Part shown: positions 26,704 through 33,889 of the stretch, piece by piece | How positions within the stretch are numbered: the stretch's first letter is position 1 | How the letters are laid out: every line of letters starts with the position of its first letter | Assembly (NCBI GenBank): GCA_016283195.1 | Contig: JAEEML010000088.1 | Location: forward strand, 1-45,244 | DNA: 45,244 nt | Origin: Deltaproteobacteria bacterium | GTDB lineage: Bacteria > JAEEML01 | Direction of reading: 5' to 3' | Program-made: the position numbers and the translations under genes | Notes under the pieces: model-generated | What the model saw: only the letters and a program-made list of their open reading frames with translations | What the model was told of the DNA's origin: nothing | Databases searched by the model: none

Positions 26704-27915
26704 ATGAAAAAAGCTGGTTGGTTTCTCTTCTTATGTGCAGCTCTTTGTTTAAGCACTGCCGCATGCAACAAGAATAACGAGGGCAACAAAAGCGGGGAAA
26801 ATTCCAAGGAAAATAACAATGATAGCAATAAAGTCAGCGGCGAGTGCGAAAAGGGTAAATTCGGCCCGGATTGCCAGCCCTGTACCTGTAAAAACGGCAC
26901 TTGCAATGATGGCAAAGAAGGCAGCGGCGAGTGCGTATTTTGCGAAAAAGGCTTTTATGGGAAAAATTGCGAAAATCAATGCGCATGTAACAGCTTGCAA
27001 ACCTGCATAGGCGGCCCGAACGGCACCGGTTGCCAATGCAAAAACGGCGGGACAGGCAGCGATTGTAGCGATACTTTATCCGATGAAGACGATTTCTGCC
27101 TGCCAAACACTTTCGGCCCAGAATGCCAACCCTGCACTTGTGTCACCACTAACGGCTTTTGTGATGACGGTAAAGAGGGCGGCGGCGCATGCCTCTCCTG
27201 CTACTTTGGCTATTACGGCGCGAATTGCGAACATGAGTGCGAGTGTGCAGATAGCCAGGTGTGCAATGACGACATTACCGGCATCGGTTGTAAATGCTCC
27301 GGCGGCTTTACAGGCGATGATTGCTCCACTTGTTCTTTAACCGAAGGGCAAAAAGGCACTTTTACGGATCAGCGCGATGGCAAAGAATACGCCACCGTAG
27401 TTATAAATTGCCAGGTTTGGCTGGCAGAAAATTTAGCCTATGCGGGCCAGGATGTAGGCTGCGACGCCAGCACCGATGATGCTGATTTTCTAAACAAATA
27501 CGGCTGCTTATATCTTTGGGAAAGTGCAAAGAAAGCTTGCCCCACTGGCTGGCATTTACCAAGCAAGATGGATCTTCACGAGCTCATTAATTATTTGTAT
27601 GTAGATGAAGAGGACGAGGCCGATAAATATGAACAAGCCTTTCTCGCCCTTATTAAAGCCGCTGCCTGGCAGGAAGAGGAAAGCAGCACTGCTACCGGCT
27701 TTGATGCTCTGCCGGCCGGCAGCTTGCGCTACTTTTTGGCAGACGGCGAATTAGTAGATAAATACAGCGTGGATTTTGGTGAAGGTGCCGAATTCTGGTC
27801 CAGTGATGTAGATGATCTGAATGCTACCACGCTGAGTTTATGGCTAGGTGAAGCCAGAGCCGTTTCCAGCTACTATAAGGACTCTTTATATTCCGTGCGT
27901 TGCATCAAAGATTAA
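26704..27915 (+). CDS. EGF-like lipoprotein with FISUMP domain
   Basis: This 403-residue protein has a signal peptide with lipobox-like STAAC (Cys21). An Asn/Lys/Ser-rich linker follows, then two pairs of EGF/laminin-like Cys modules (about 45-210, CKNGTCNDGKEGSGEC, FYGKNCENQCAC, FGPECQPCTC). The C-terminal region (about 212-403) matches the Fibrobacter succinogenes major paralogous (FISUMP) domain: GTFTDQRDGKEYATVVI, VWLAENLAY, YGCLYLWESAKKACPTGWHLPS, and FWSSDVDD. It is a smaller relative of the two giant lipoproteins by its Cys-rich head, but has a different C-terminal domain. Probably surface exposed; role unknown. Confidence 0.87.
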   Translation: MKKAGWFLFLCAALCLSTAACNKNNEGNKSGENSKENNNDSNKVSGECEKGKFGPDCQPCTCKNGTCNDGKEGSGECVFCEKGFYGKNCENQCACNSLQTCIGGPNGTGCQCKNGGTGSDCSDTLSDEDDFCLPNTFGPECQPCTCVTTNGFCDDGKEGGGACLSCYFGYYGANCEHECECADSQVCNDDITGIGCKCSGGFTGDDCSTCSLTEGQKGTFTDQRDGKEYATVVINCQVWLAENLAYAGQDVGCDASTDDADFLNKYGCLYLWESAKKACPTGWHLPSKMDLHELINYLYVDEEDEADKYEQAFLALIKAAAWQEEESSTATGFDALPAGSLRYFLADGELVDKYSVDFGEGAEFWSSDVDDLNATTLSLWLGEARAVSSYYKDSLYSVRCIKD

Positions 27916-27917
27916 TA

Positions 27918-28268
27918 TTAATTATCGCAGCCTTTAGCTTCCAGATATTCTGCCAGTTTTTCCACGCTCTTAGCCCCGATTCCGCGCACTCTCGTTAGGT
28001 CGCTAAGTGTGCTAAAACAGCCGTTTTGCCGGCGTTCTTTAATAATAGCCGCCGCTCTTTTTTCCCCAAGACCGGGCAAAAGCGCCAGCTCCTCAGAGGC
28101 AGCATCATTGACATTCAGCTTTCCGCCGGCGGCCAGGGGCACATTTATTTCGCCATTTGCCGGCTGCTCTATGGCTGAGCTCTCGGCGCTGCCGGGCAGC
28201 CAAGTTAAGCGCCAGAGCAGAATGAGAGCGGAAAGAGCCAGCAAAAGGAGCCAGGGAAGGCGCCGCAT
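27918..28268 (-). CDS. ComEA-like helix-hairpin-helix protein
   Basis: This 116-residue protein has one N-terminal membrane helix or signal anchor (about 5-22, LPWLLLLALSALILLW). The C-terminal half (about 48-112) has two helix-hairpin-helix motifs in the ComEA pattern (LNVNDAASEELALLPGLGEKRAAAIIKERR, then LTRVRGIGAKSVEKLAEYL). ComEA binds incoming DNA at the periplasmic side of competence systems. It ends two bases from the convergent FISUMP gene and starts directly after the pdxJ-like stop, so it is the last gene of the minus-strand operon; this is the place where acpS is common in related clusters. Confidence 0.85.
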   Translation of the reverse strand: MRRLPWLLLLALSALILLWRLTWLPGSAESSAIEQPANGEINVPLAAGGKLNVNDAASEELALLPGLGEKRAAAIIKERRQNGCFSTLSDLTRVRGIGAKSVEKLAEYLEAKGCDN

Positions 28269-29000
28269 TTAGCGCCAGGGGCCTTCAATAAGAGCTGTTT
28301 TAATTTCGGCTAAGGTCTCTTTAAGGCCGATGGCGAGAGAGCGGCTCCAAAAATAGTGGCCGATAATAAAGCTTTTTATCTCTTCCATAGGCGCAAGCAG
28401 GCGAATTTCCCGCGGAGATAAGGAACCGGAAACCGCAATTTCCATGCCAAAGCGCTGGGCACTTTTTACGGCATCGGCAAAAGATGAAAGGGCTTCGCTC
28501 AGAGCCTCATCACTCTGGGCCTCGGCCAGGCGGCGCGTATTTAAAACCACCATCGGTACGGCCAAGCGATAAAGGGCTTTAAGCTGCTCTAAATCAGGCT
28601 CAATGAGCACTGCCGCCGGCACTTCGGCATCTTTAAGATTTTGCAAAAAGGAGCGCAATTGCTCTTTTAACCCCAGAACATTGTAACTTTCCAGTGGGCT
28701 GCTACCCACCGAGTCGCCGGTGATAACAGCCACTTGCGGCTTAACTTCAAAAGCTGTTCTAAGGGCTTCCTGACCGGCCGGAAGCTCCAGCATAAGCGGC
28801 CCGTGCGCAACTTGAGAAAGCAAGCTAACTTCGCGTTTTAAAAGCTGTTTAGCTTCGCTGCGGTAACTTACGGCCACTCCGGCGGCCCCGGCGCTTTCGG
28901 CTAAAAGCGCCAGTTCTATAGGATCGGGAATGGGTGATTTTCTGGCCAGTTGCCAAGCGATAATGGTGTCGAGTTGCAAAAAAATACGCGGTAAAGACAT
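28269..29000 (-). CDS. Divergent PdxJ-like protein with degenerate active site
   Basis: This 243-residue protein follows the PdxJ (pyridoxine 5'-phosphate synthase) TIM barrel end to end at almost the same numbering as E. coli PdxJ. PDPIELALLAESAGA near 26-40, LMLELPA near 69-75, and IIGHYFWSRSLAIGL near 212-226 correspond clearly. The catalytic His45 and His193 are replaced by Ser45 and Ser193, and Asn9, His12 and His52 are Gln, Thr and Gln. Asp11, Arg47 and Glu72 remain. Vitamin B6 synthesis by this copy is therefore unlikely; a changed substrate or a structural role is possible. It lies in glmM's operon, the classical place for pdxJ. Confidence 0.8.
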   Translation of the reverse strand: MSLPRIFLQLDTIIAWQLARKSPIPDPIELALLAESAGAAGVAVSYRSEAKQLLKREVSLLSQVAHGPLMLELPAGQEALRTAFEVKPQVAVITGDSVGSSPLESYNVLGLKEQLRSFLQNLKDAEVPAAVLIEPDLEQLKALYRLAVPMVVLNTRRLAEAQSDEALSEALSSFADAVKSAQRFGMEIAVSGSLSPREIRLLAPMEEIKSFIIGHYFWSRSLAIGLKETLAEIKTALIEGPWR

Positions 29001-29009
29001 TTTAAACTC

Positions 29010-30368
29010 CTAACCAAGGGCTTTGGCAATAACGCCGGCCAATTCCTCGGCCCAGTAAGTAACGCGATCTTCACTGGGGCCTTCAACCATCACTCTGGCC
29101 AAAGCTTCCGTGCCGCTAAAGCGCACCACTGCCCGCCCGTCATGGCCAAATTCATCTTCCATAGCTTTTAGGGCCTTTTTTACCTCTGGAAGATCGTTAA
29201 TCGGTTCTTTTCTGGCCACTTTTACATTAATGAGTTTTTGGGGATAAATTTCCATCACTTTTTTGAGTTCGCTTAAGGGCTTACCGGTGCGCAGCATAAC
29301 TTCAATCAGGCGGATAGCGGCCAGCGTGCCGTCGCCGGTGGTAGAATAATCAAGATAAACCAGGTGGCCTGATTTTTCGCCGCCGAAATTATAGCCGTTT
29401 TTGCGCATTTCTTCCACCACATAGCGGTCGCCCACCTGGGTGCGCACCAGTTTGCCGCCGGCCCGCTCAATAGCCCGCTCCAGGCCCAGATTAGACATAA
29501 CTGTGGCCACAAGAGTATTTTTTGCCAGCGTCCCCTGCTTTAGCATATAGGTGGCGCAGATAGCCATAATTTGGTCGCCGTCCACTTCTTCGCCGTTTTC
29601 GTCGCTGATAAAGAGGCGGTCGGCATCGCCATCTAAGGCCATACCGAGAGCGGCACCGTGTTTAGGCACGAGGCGCATCATCTGCTGCGGGTGGAGTGAA
29701 CCGCAGCGCAAATTAATATTGGTGCCATCGGGAGTCACGCCGAGAGTAGTAACAATAGCCCCCAGCTCGCTCATAATGGTGGGAGCCACATGGTAAGCGC
29801 TGCCATTGGCACAATCCACCACTATGCGCATACCGTCCATATCTAGGTCATCGGGAAATGAGCTTTTGACAAAAACCAGATAGCGCCCTTTGGCATCATC
29901 AACGCGGCTGGCCCGCCCCACATGGCCTTTGGTGGGGCGCATATTGCTGCGGTGATTTTCCAAAACATAGCGCTCCATTTCCACTTCCACCGCATCGGGC
30001 AATTTATAGCCGTCGCGGCCGAAGAATTTTATACCGTTATCCTGATAAGGATTGTGCGAAGCGCTGATTACCACCCCGCCATCGGCCCGCATACTGCGCG
30101 TTAAAAAGGCAATAGCCGGCGTAGGCATGGGGCCAACCAAAAGCACATCTGCTCCGGCCGAACAAATACCGGAAGCCATAGCCATTTCCAGCATATAGCC
30201 GGAAGCCCGCGTATCTTTGCCTATAACAATGCGGTGGCGGTGCCTGCCGGAGCGGGAAGTCATGGCAATAGCTCGCCCCAAAGCCAGAGCCACTTCAGAA
30301 GTCATGGGATATTGATTGGCAATACCGCGCACCCCGTCGGTGCCGAATAATTTACGCGTTACGCTCAT
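29010..30368 (-). CDS. glmM: Phosphoglucosamine mutase GlmM
   Basis: This 452-residue enzyme converts glucosamine-6-phosphate to glucosamine-1-phosphate for peptidoglycan and LPS precursors. It starts [15 protein letters not shown], has the phosphoserine loop [16 protein letters not shown] (Ser about 102), the metal-binding DGDADR (about 244-249), the sugar-binding GEKSGH, and the phosphate-binding [14 protein letters not shown] near the end. Length and motif order are typical. Downstream of cdaA and cdaR it forms the widely conserved cdaA-cdaR-glmM order, in which CdaA and GlmM interact. It overlaps cdaR by four bases. Confidence 0.97.
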   Translation of the reverse strand: MSVTRKLFGTDGVRGIANQYPMTSEVALALGRAIAMTSRSGRHRHRIVIGKDTRASGYMLEMAMASGICSAGADVLLVGPMPTPAIAFLTRSMRADGGVVISASHNPYQDNGIKFFGRDGYKLPDAVEVEMERYVLENHRSNMRPTKGHVGRASRVDDAKGRYLVFVKSSFPDDLDMDGMRIVVDCANGSAYHVAPTIMSELGAIVTTLGVTPDGTNINLRCGSLHPQQMMRLVPKHGAALGMALDGDADRLFISDENGEEVDGDQIMAICATYMLKQGTLAKNTLVATVMSNLGLERAIERAGGKLVRTQVGDRYVVEEMRKNGYNFGGEKSGHLVYLDYSTTGDGTLAAIRLIEVMLRTGKPLSELKKVMEIYPQKLINVKVARKEPINDLPEVKKALKAMEDEFGHDGRAVVRFSGTEALARVMVEGPSEDRVTYWAEELAGVIAKALG

Positions 30369-31321
30369 TTGCCCCTTCTCCTTTTCTGGGTGGATTTGGC
30401 TTTTTGCGGGATATATTCCACCACTGCCGAGGGCAGAGTACTAATGATATAAGCCCCCTCCGGCACACCCTGGAGCTCCGGCTCAAAAGCTACAGTACCG
30501 GAAGATATACTACTTAAATCTTCTGCCGAAACCACAAGACGCAATTTTTTAACATCCATCTTATCAATAATGCGCTTGGGCCCACGCACCGTAACTGAAG
30601 CCGAGCGCGTTTTAAGCCTGGCGCCGGGAAAATCATTTTCAAAAACAATGGGTACCCTAGCGCTCTTTTTGATGAGCTCCTCATTAATGGGAATCATCAC
30701 AGTGATTTTTGGGGGCTGCCCTTTAAATTGCAAAGGATAATTAATGGGTTTTAGCTCCACTTCCGGCTTTAGATCAATAGTGGCTCCTTCAATATCTATC
30801 ACCTTGGTAAAAATAGCATCAATTTGATTCACTTCTGTAGAAGGACCGGTAATTATTACTGTTTCCGGGTTTAAAATCGCATCATCTCTAATATAACCGT
30901 TAGCCGGCTCGCCTACAATATGAGCGGTAACCGGCACCCGGCGCTCCACCTGCCTATCCAGTTGCAATTGCAAATGGGAGGGCATTACCTGCACCGGTTT
31001 TAAGCCGGCAAAGCTGGGAATTTGCTCCGGGGCCAATGTTATTTGCGCTGTACCCGGGCCTTGATCTCTAAGATCCAAAATATAAGGCATGGGCGTCCGC
31101 TCATTCCAAGAGCGCAAAGTGGCCAAGGGACCCTGATAAGTCACCTTTACCGTGCTGGGTATTTCCGACATATGCAAAATATCCGGTGCCAAATTTATTT
31201 GAAAAGGCACATCAACTACTTTAGTGGTGCCGATTTCCACCGAAATTAAAAAGTACATTACAATAGCCGTAAAAAGCGAAAAGAGCTTTAAGCGGAAATT
31301 TTCAATGAAAATTTTTCTCAT
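30365..31321 (-). CDS. cdaR: CdaR (YbbR-domain) regulator of CdaA
   Basis: This 318-residue protein has an N-terminal membrane helix (about 9-27) and three YbbR-like extracytoplasmic repeats, visible by the recurring pattern [29 protein letters not shown] and [14 protein letters not shown] Lys/Arg-rich tail closes it. CdaR controls the diadenylate cyclase CdaA in the related cluster of Gram-positive bacteria. It begins two bases after the cdaA stop and overlaps glmM by four bases, so the three genes are translationally linked. Confidence 0.88.
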   Translation of the reverse strand: MRKIFIENFRLKLFSLFTAIVMYFLISVEIGTTKVVDVPFQINLAPDILHMSEIPSTVKVTYQGPLATLRSWNERTPMPYILDLRDQGPGTAQITLAPEQIPSFAGLKPVQVMPSHLQLQLDRQVERRVPVTAHIVGEPANGYIRDDAILNPETVIITGPSTEVNQIDAIFTKVIDIEGATIDLKPEVELKPINYPLQFKGQPPKITVMIPINEELIKKSARVPIVFENDFPGARLKTRSASVTVRGPKRIIDKMDVKKLRLVVSAEDLSSISSGTVAFEPELQGVPEGAYIISTLPSAVVEYIPQKAKSTQKRRRGK

Positions 31322-31323
31322 AA

Positions 31324-32124
31324 TTATTTCCTCGGCCGGGGCTCAAAATATTTTTGCAAAACCTGGCGCAAAACATCTTCATCCAAATCGCGGGTTATCT
31401 GTCCGTTTTCGGCGATGGAAATTTGCCCCCGCTCCTCAGAAACCACTACAGCCATGGAATCATACTCTTCGGTAACACCTATAGCGGCACGGTGGCGGGT
31501 ACCCAGCTGCGGATCGAGGTGGGGATTTCTGGTGAGCGGCAAAACCACGCGGGCGGCGGCAATGCGCCCCTGCTGAATGATAACAGCGCCGTCATGAAGC
31601 GGGCCTTTGGGCCAAAATATTTGCTCCAAAAGCGGGGCGGAAAGCTGAGCATCCAGCTTATCGCCGGTAACCGCCAGCTCGCTCAAATTGCCTTCGCGCT
31701 CTATAACAATAATAGCGCCGATGCGCTGTCTGGCCATGGAAGCACAGGCCCGGCTCACCTCTTCCACCAAAAGAGCGCCGCGCTCGGCACTGCTACGCGA
31801 CCAGAGAGTATTGCCGCCAACCCGTGAGAGCACACGGCGGATATCGTGCTGAAACACCACAATAATGAGCACCAAAAGGGAGCTGGTAAAAGTCTCTAAA
31901 ATCCAGGAAAGGGTTTTTAAATTAAATATTTTGGCTCCCAAAAAGACGAGGAGCATGAGAAAGAGACCGGTGAGTACCTGCTGCGCCAGCGTGCCGCGAA
32001 TAAGGTACAAAACCCAATATATTACCATGGCCACCAGGATAATATCTATAGCACTGGTAATCACCGTGCGCACCACTTCCACAGTGGGTGATTGCCACCA
32101 GGTCATAAAGGCTGTTAAATCCAT
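31324..32124 (-). CDS. cdaA: Diadenylate cyclase CdaA
   Basis: This 266-residue membrane enzyme makes the second messenger c-di-AMP from two ATP. Three N-terminal membrane helices (about 13-85) precede the DAC domain, whose motifs LHDGAVII (about residues 180-187) and GTRHRAAIGVTE (about 208-219) are intact. A fitting length and the cdaA-cdaR-glmM order support the call. It is the second gene of the cvpA-like operon, 20 bases after the previous stop. Confidence 0.95.
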   Translation of the reverse strand: MDLTAFMTWWQSPTVEVVRTVITSAIDIILVAMVIYWVLYLIRGTLAQQVLTGLFLMLLVFLGAKIFNLKTLSWILETFTSSLLVLIIVVFQHDIRRVLSRVGGNTLWSRSSAERGALLVEEVSRACASMARQRIGAIIVIEREGNLSELAVTGDKLDAQLSAPLLEQIFWPKGPLHDGAVIIQQGRIAAARVVLPLTRNPHLDPQLGTRHRAAIGVTEEYDSMAVVVSEERGQISIAENGQITRDLDEDVLRQVLQKYFEPRPRK

Positions 32125-32143
32125 AAAAATTTCCTTTTATCCG

Positions 32144-32887
32144 TTAATTATGCGGCTCTCCGCCAAGCTGCCCGGAAGGCATCCCGCCGGATGCTTCTTC
32201 TATTTTTTTCATTACCTCGGGATTTTTTAAGAGATCGTTAATCTGCTTATCATCCAAAATATTTCCGAAATTGCCATTTTTTAATTTTTCCAATAATTCT
32301 GGGCTATTTAATATATCTTTTATCAGTTTGTTATCGGTTAAATCGGCTGGCAACATTTTTTGCGGATTTTTGGCCAAATCCTGCAAAGCTTCCAGCTTTG
32401 GCATAATTTCAAAATCAACACTACTAAGATAATTATGCGATTTCACAAAATTAAATGAGTGCGAACTCTCCGGCTCAAGCTTCTGCAAGAGCTCCCAATT
32501 TGGAAAATTGGCCGTCAGCATGAGCAAGAGCCACAAAAGAATATAAGAAAACATAAGGCCGCTAAAAAGTCCGCCTATAGCGCCCAAAACACGGTTGGCA
32601 TCGTTTAAAAAAGCTTTGATGATGGGGTCTAAAATCCAGCCGACGATAAAAGTCACCATAATAGCGGCCAGAATAATAATCACCAGAGAAGAAGCCGAAT
32701 AGGCCGTCTTAAGAGATATACCAATATTATTATGAATAAATTCCGCAATTTGCGGCGCTGTATAGCGGGCGATAAAAACAGCAGCCACAAGCCCCAATAA
32801 ACGGTACAAATAGCGAAAAGCGCCGGTGGCAATACCGCGGATTAGCAGCAAAAGCACTAATACCAAAACGGCAATATCTATCTTCAT
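32144..32887 (-). CDS. CvpA-family membrane protein
   Basis: This 247-residue protein has four membrane helices (about 3-22, 28-45, 62-88, 100-125), with an Arg/Gly-rich loop (RGIATGAFRYLYRLLGL) and NDANRVLGAIGGLFSGLMF, the CvpA pattern. The C-terminal half is a soluble, Leu/Asn/Lys-rich region with a helix-repeat look (LINDLLKNPEVMKK) not seen in E. coli CvpA. An upstream in-frame ATG at 32914 exists, but GGAGGGG directly precedes the ATG at 32887, which is preferred. It heads the cdaA-cdaR-glmM operon. Confidence 0.8.
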   Translation of the reverse strand: MKIDIAVLVLVLLLLIRGIATGAFRYLYRLLGLVAAVFIARYTAPQIAEFIHNNIGISLKTAYSASSLVIIILAAIMVTFIVGWILDPIIKAFLNDANRVLGAIGGLFSGLMFSYILLWLLLMLTANFPNWELLQKLEPESSHSFNFVKSHNYLSSVDFEIMPKLEALQDLAKNPQKMLPADLTDNKLIKDILNSPELLEKLKNGNFGNILDDKQINDLLKNPEVMKKIEEASGGMPSGQLGGEPHN

Positions 32888-33021
32888 TTTCCCCTCCAGA
32901 TAGGGCTCCTTCACGCGCGCAGGGTAGCACTAAGCGAAGGCGCTAGCAAGGAGGTTTAAAGCTAGTTAGTAGCCTTTTTTCTCTTAGCGACGCTGTAAGA
33001 GACACACTTTAGCCAATATAC

Positions 33022-33088
33022 GACTCATCTTGCTCAATTCTGCTCAAGACCCAATCGAAATTGCCGCTCGTAACAACCGTGCCGCAGT
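33022..33088 (-). repeat. Direct repeat A (copy of 33903-33969)
   Basis: 67 bp matching 33903-33969 at all but one position (33069 versus 33950). The intact copy encodes the last residues of the Tim44-like protein. Confidence 0.9.
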
Positions 33089-33146
33089 CGGCACAAGTGC
33101 CGTCAGCCTTAATGCCACTCGTAGCGCCGCAATTGGGGCAGCCGGG
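33081..33146 (-). repeat. Direct repeat B (copy of 34589-34654)
   Basis: 66 bp matching 34589-34654 with two mismatches (33089 and 33117). The intact copy encodes the internal zinc ribbon. Repeats A and B share GCCGCAGT at their junction, which marks the likely recombination point. Confidence 0.88.
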
Positions 33147-33180
33147 GCGGCTAACGAAGAAAGCAAAATAATTTATCTAT

Positions 33181-33567
33181 CTATAATGTTATAACTTTTA
33201 GGCTGGGAATATGAGCAAAATGTTTATCCTGAGTAACCACTGTCATATCATTGGCCAAGGCAGTAGCAGCAATCCACATATCATTTTCCGGTATAATGTT
33301 GCCGTGTGCCTGCAGTGTATATTTTATTTTACCGTATTCAAAAGCCACATTTTTGGTTACATCAAGAAGTGGATAAGAAAGACAAAATTCTAAATATCTA
33401 TTACGATTTTCAATCCTTAATTGTGATTTTTCCACTCCGAACAGCAATTCACCAAGTACAACAACCGGAATATGAACCCCCTTAAATTTGCGTGCTTCAT
33501 TGGCAATCAGCGTATTTCCCTGAACTATGCGTATAACAACATTCGTATCAAACAAATTACCACTCAC
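33181..33567 (-). CDS. vapC: VapC-type PIN-domain toxin
   Basis: This 128-residue PIN ribonuclease would cleave RNA (in VapC, often tRNA) when free of antitoxin. The conserved acids are present: DTN (Asp7), the Glu of VVLGELLFG (about residue 40), and the ENDMWIAATAL Asp (about 96), with TQDKHF (about 113-118) as the fourth. The gene overlaps the preceding antitoxin gene by 11 bases, the usual TA layout. It is noticeably AT-richer than its neighbours, which suggests transfer. Confidence 0.93.
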   Translation of the reverse strand: MSGNLFDTNVVIRIVQGNTLIANEARKFKGVHIPVVVLGELLFGVEKSQLRIENRNRYLEFCLSYPLLDVTKNVAFEYGKIKYTLQAHGNIIPENDMWIAATALANDMTVVTQDKHFAHIPSLKVITL

Positions 33568-33790
33568 TTGGCTCTATCCTTCGGCATTCTTGCACTGCCT
33601 CCAACATCTTTTCACTATCTTCGTCACTCACAGTGCCAAAAAATCGGTCAATCGGCGAAATTTCACTCTTTGTATTTTCTTGTCTTTTGCTTTTAAATAC
33701 TTGCGTAAGCCGAGATAATAAGGCCACACATTGGTCATAAGAGAAGCTATCCACACTAGCCAGAAGCGTATTAAATGCTACATCACTCAT
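33557..33790 (-). CDS. Antitoxin partner of the VapC toxin
   Basis: This 77-residue antitoxin candidate has a helical, Ser/Leu-rich N-terminal half (VAFNTLLASVDSFSYDQCVALLSRLTQVF), a Lys/Arg-rich middle and an acidic C-terminus (DSEKMLEAVQECRRIEPSEW) of the type that wraps the toxin. GGAGG precedes the ATG at 33790; an upstream GTG at 33796 is too close to it. A TATAAT sits about 25 bases further upstream. The exact antitoxin family is not assigned. Confidence 0.82.
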   Translation of the reverse strand: MSDVAFNTLLASVDSFSYDQCVALLSRLTQVFKSKRQENTKSEISPIDRFFGTVSDEDSEKMLEAVQECRRIEPSEW

Positions 33791-33813
33791 TATCACACCT
33801 CCACCAACCGGGG

Positions 33814-33843
33814 ATTATACCACACTATGAGCTCTTTTGCACC
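33814..33843 (-). promoter_or_regulatory. Promoter of the toxin-antitoxin genes
   Basis: The minus strand has a perfect TATAAT (33814-33819) with a weaker GTGCAA -35 about 17 bases upstream. It precedes the antitoxin GGAGG at the expected distance. Confidence 0.55.
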
Positions 33844-33889
33844 AGCTGACCAAAGTTCGATAGTAGCCGTGTACTTTCCTGATTTCTTC

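Larger units (their letters stand above)
33009..33150 (-). pseudogene. Chimeric remnant of a second Tim44-like zinc-ribbon gene
   Basis: The minus strand encodes GCPNCGATSGIKADGTCADCG joined to TVVTSGNFDWVLSRIEQDES and a stop at 33009-33011. The first part matches the internal ribbon of the 33890-35554 gene, the second matches its C-terminus. There is no start codon or RBS, and an in-frame stop lies about 12 codons upstream of the Cys motif. It therefore looks like the end of a deleted duplicate in which the two ribbon-coding segments recombined. Confidence 0.8.

Noticed and set aside
32981-33001. Stem-loop CTCTTA..TAAGAG beside a six-base A/T run, at first sight a terminator
   Set aside because: The T-tract lies 5' of the stem on the plus strand, and the minus strand has A's after it. 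Neither orientation gives an intrinsic terminator.
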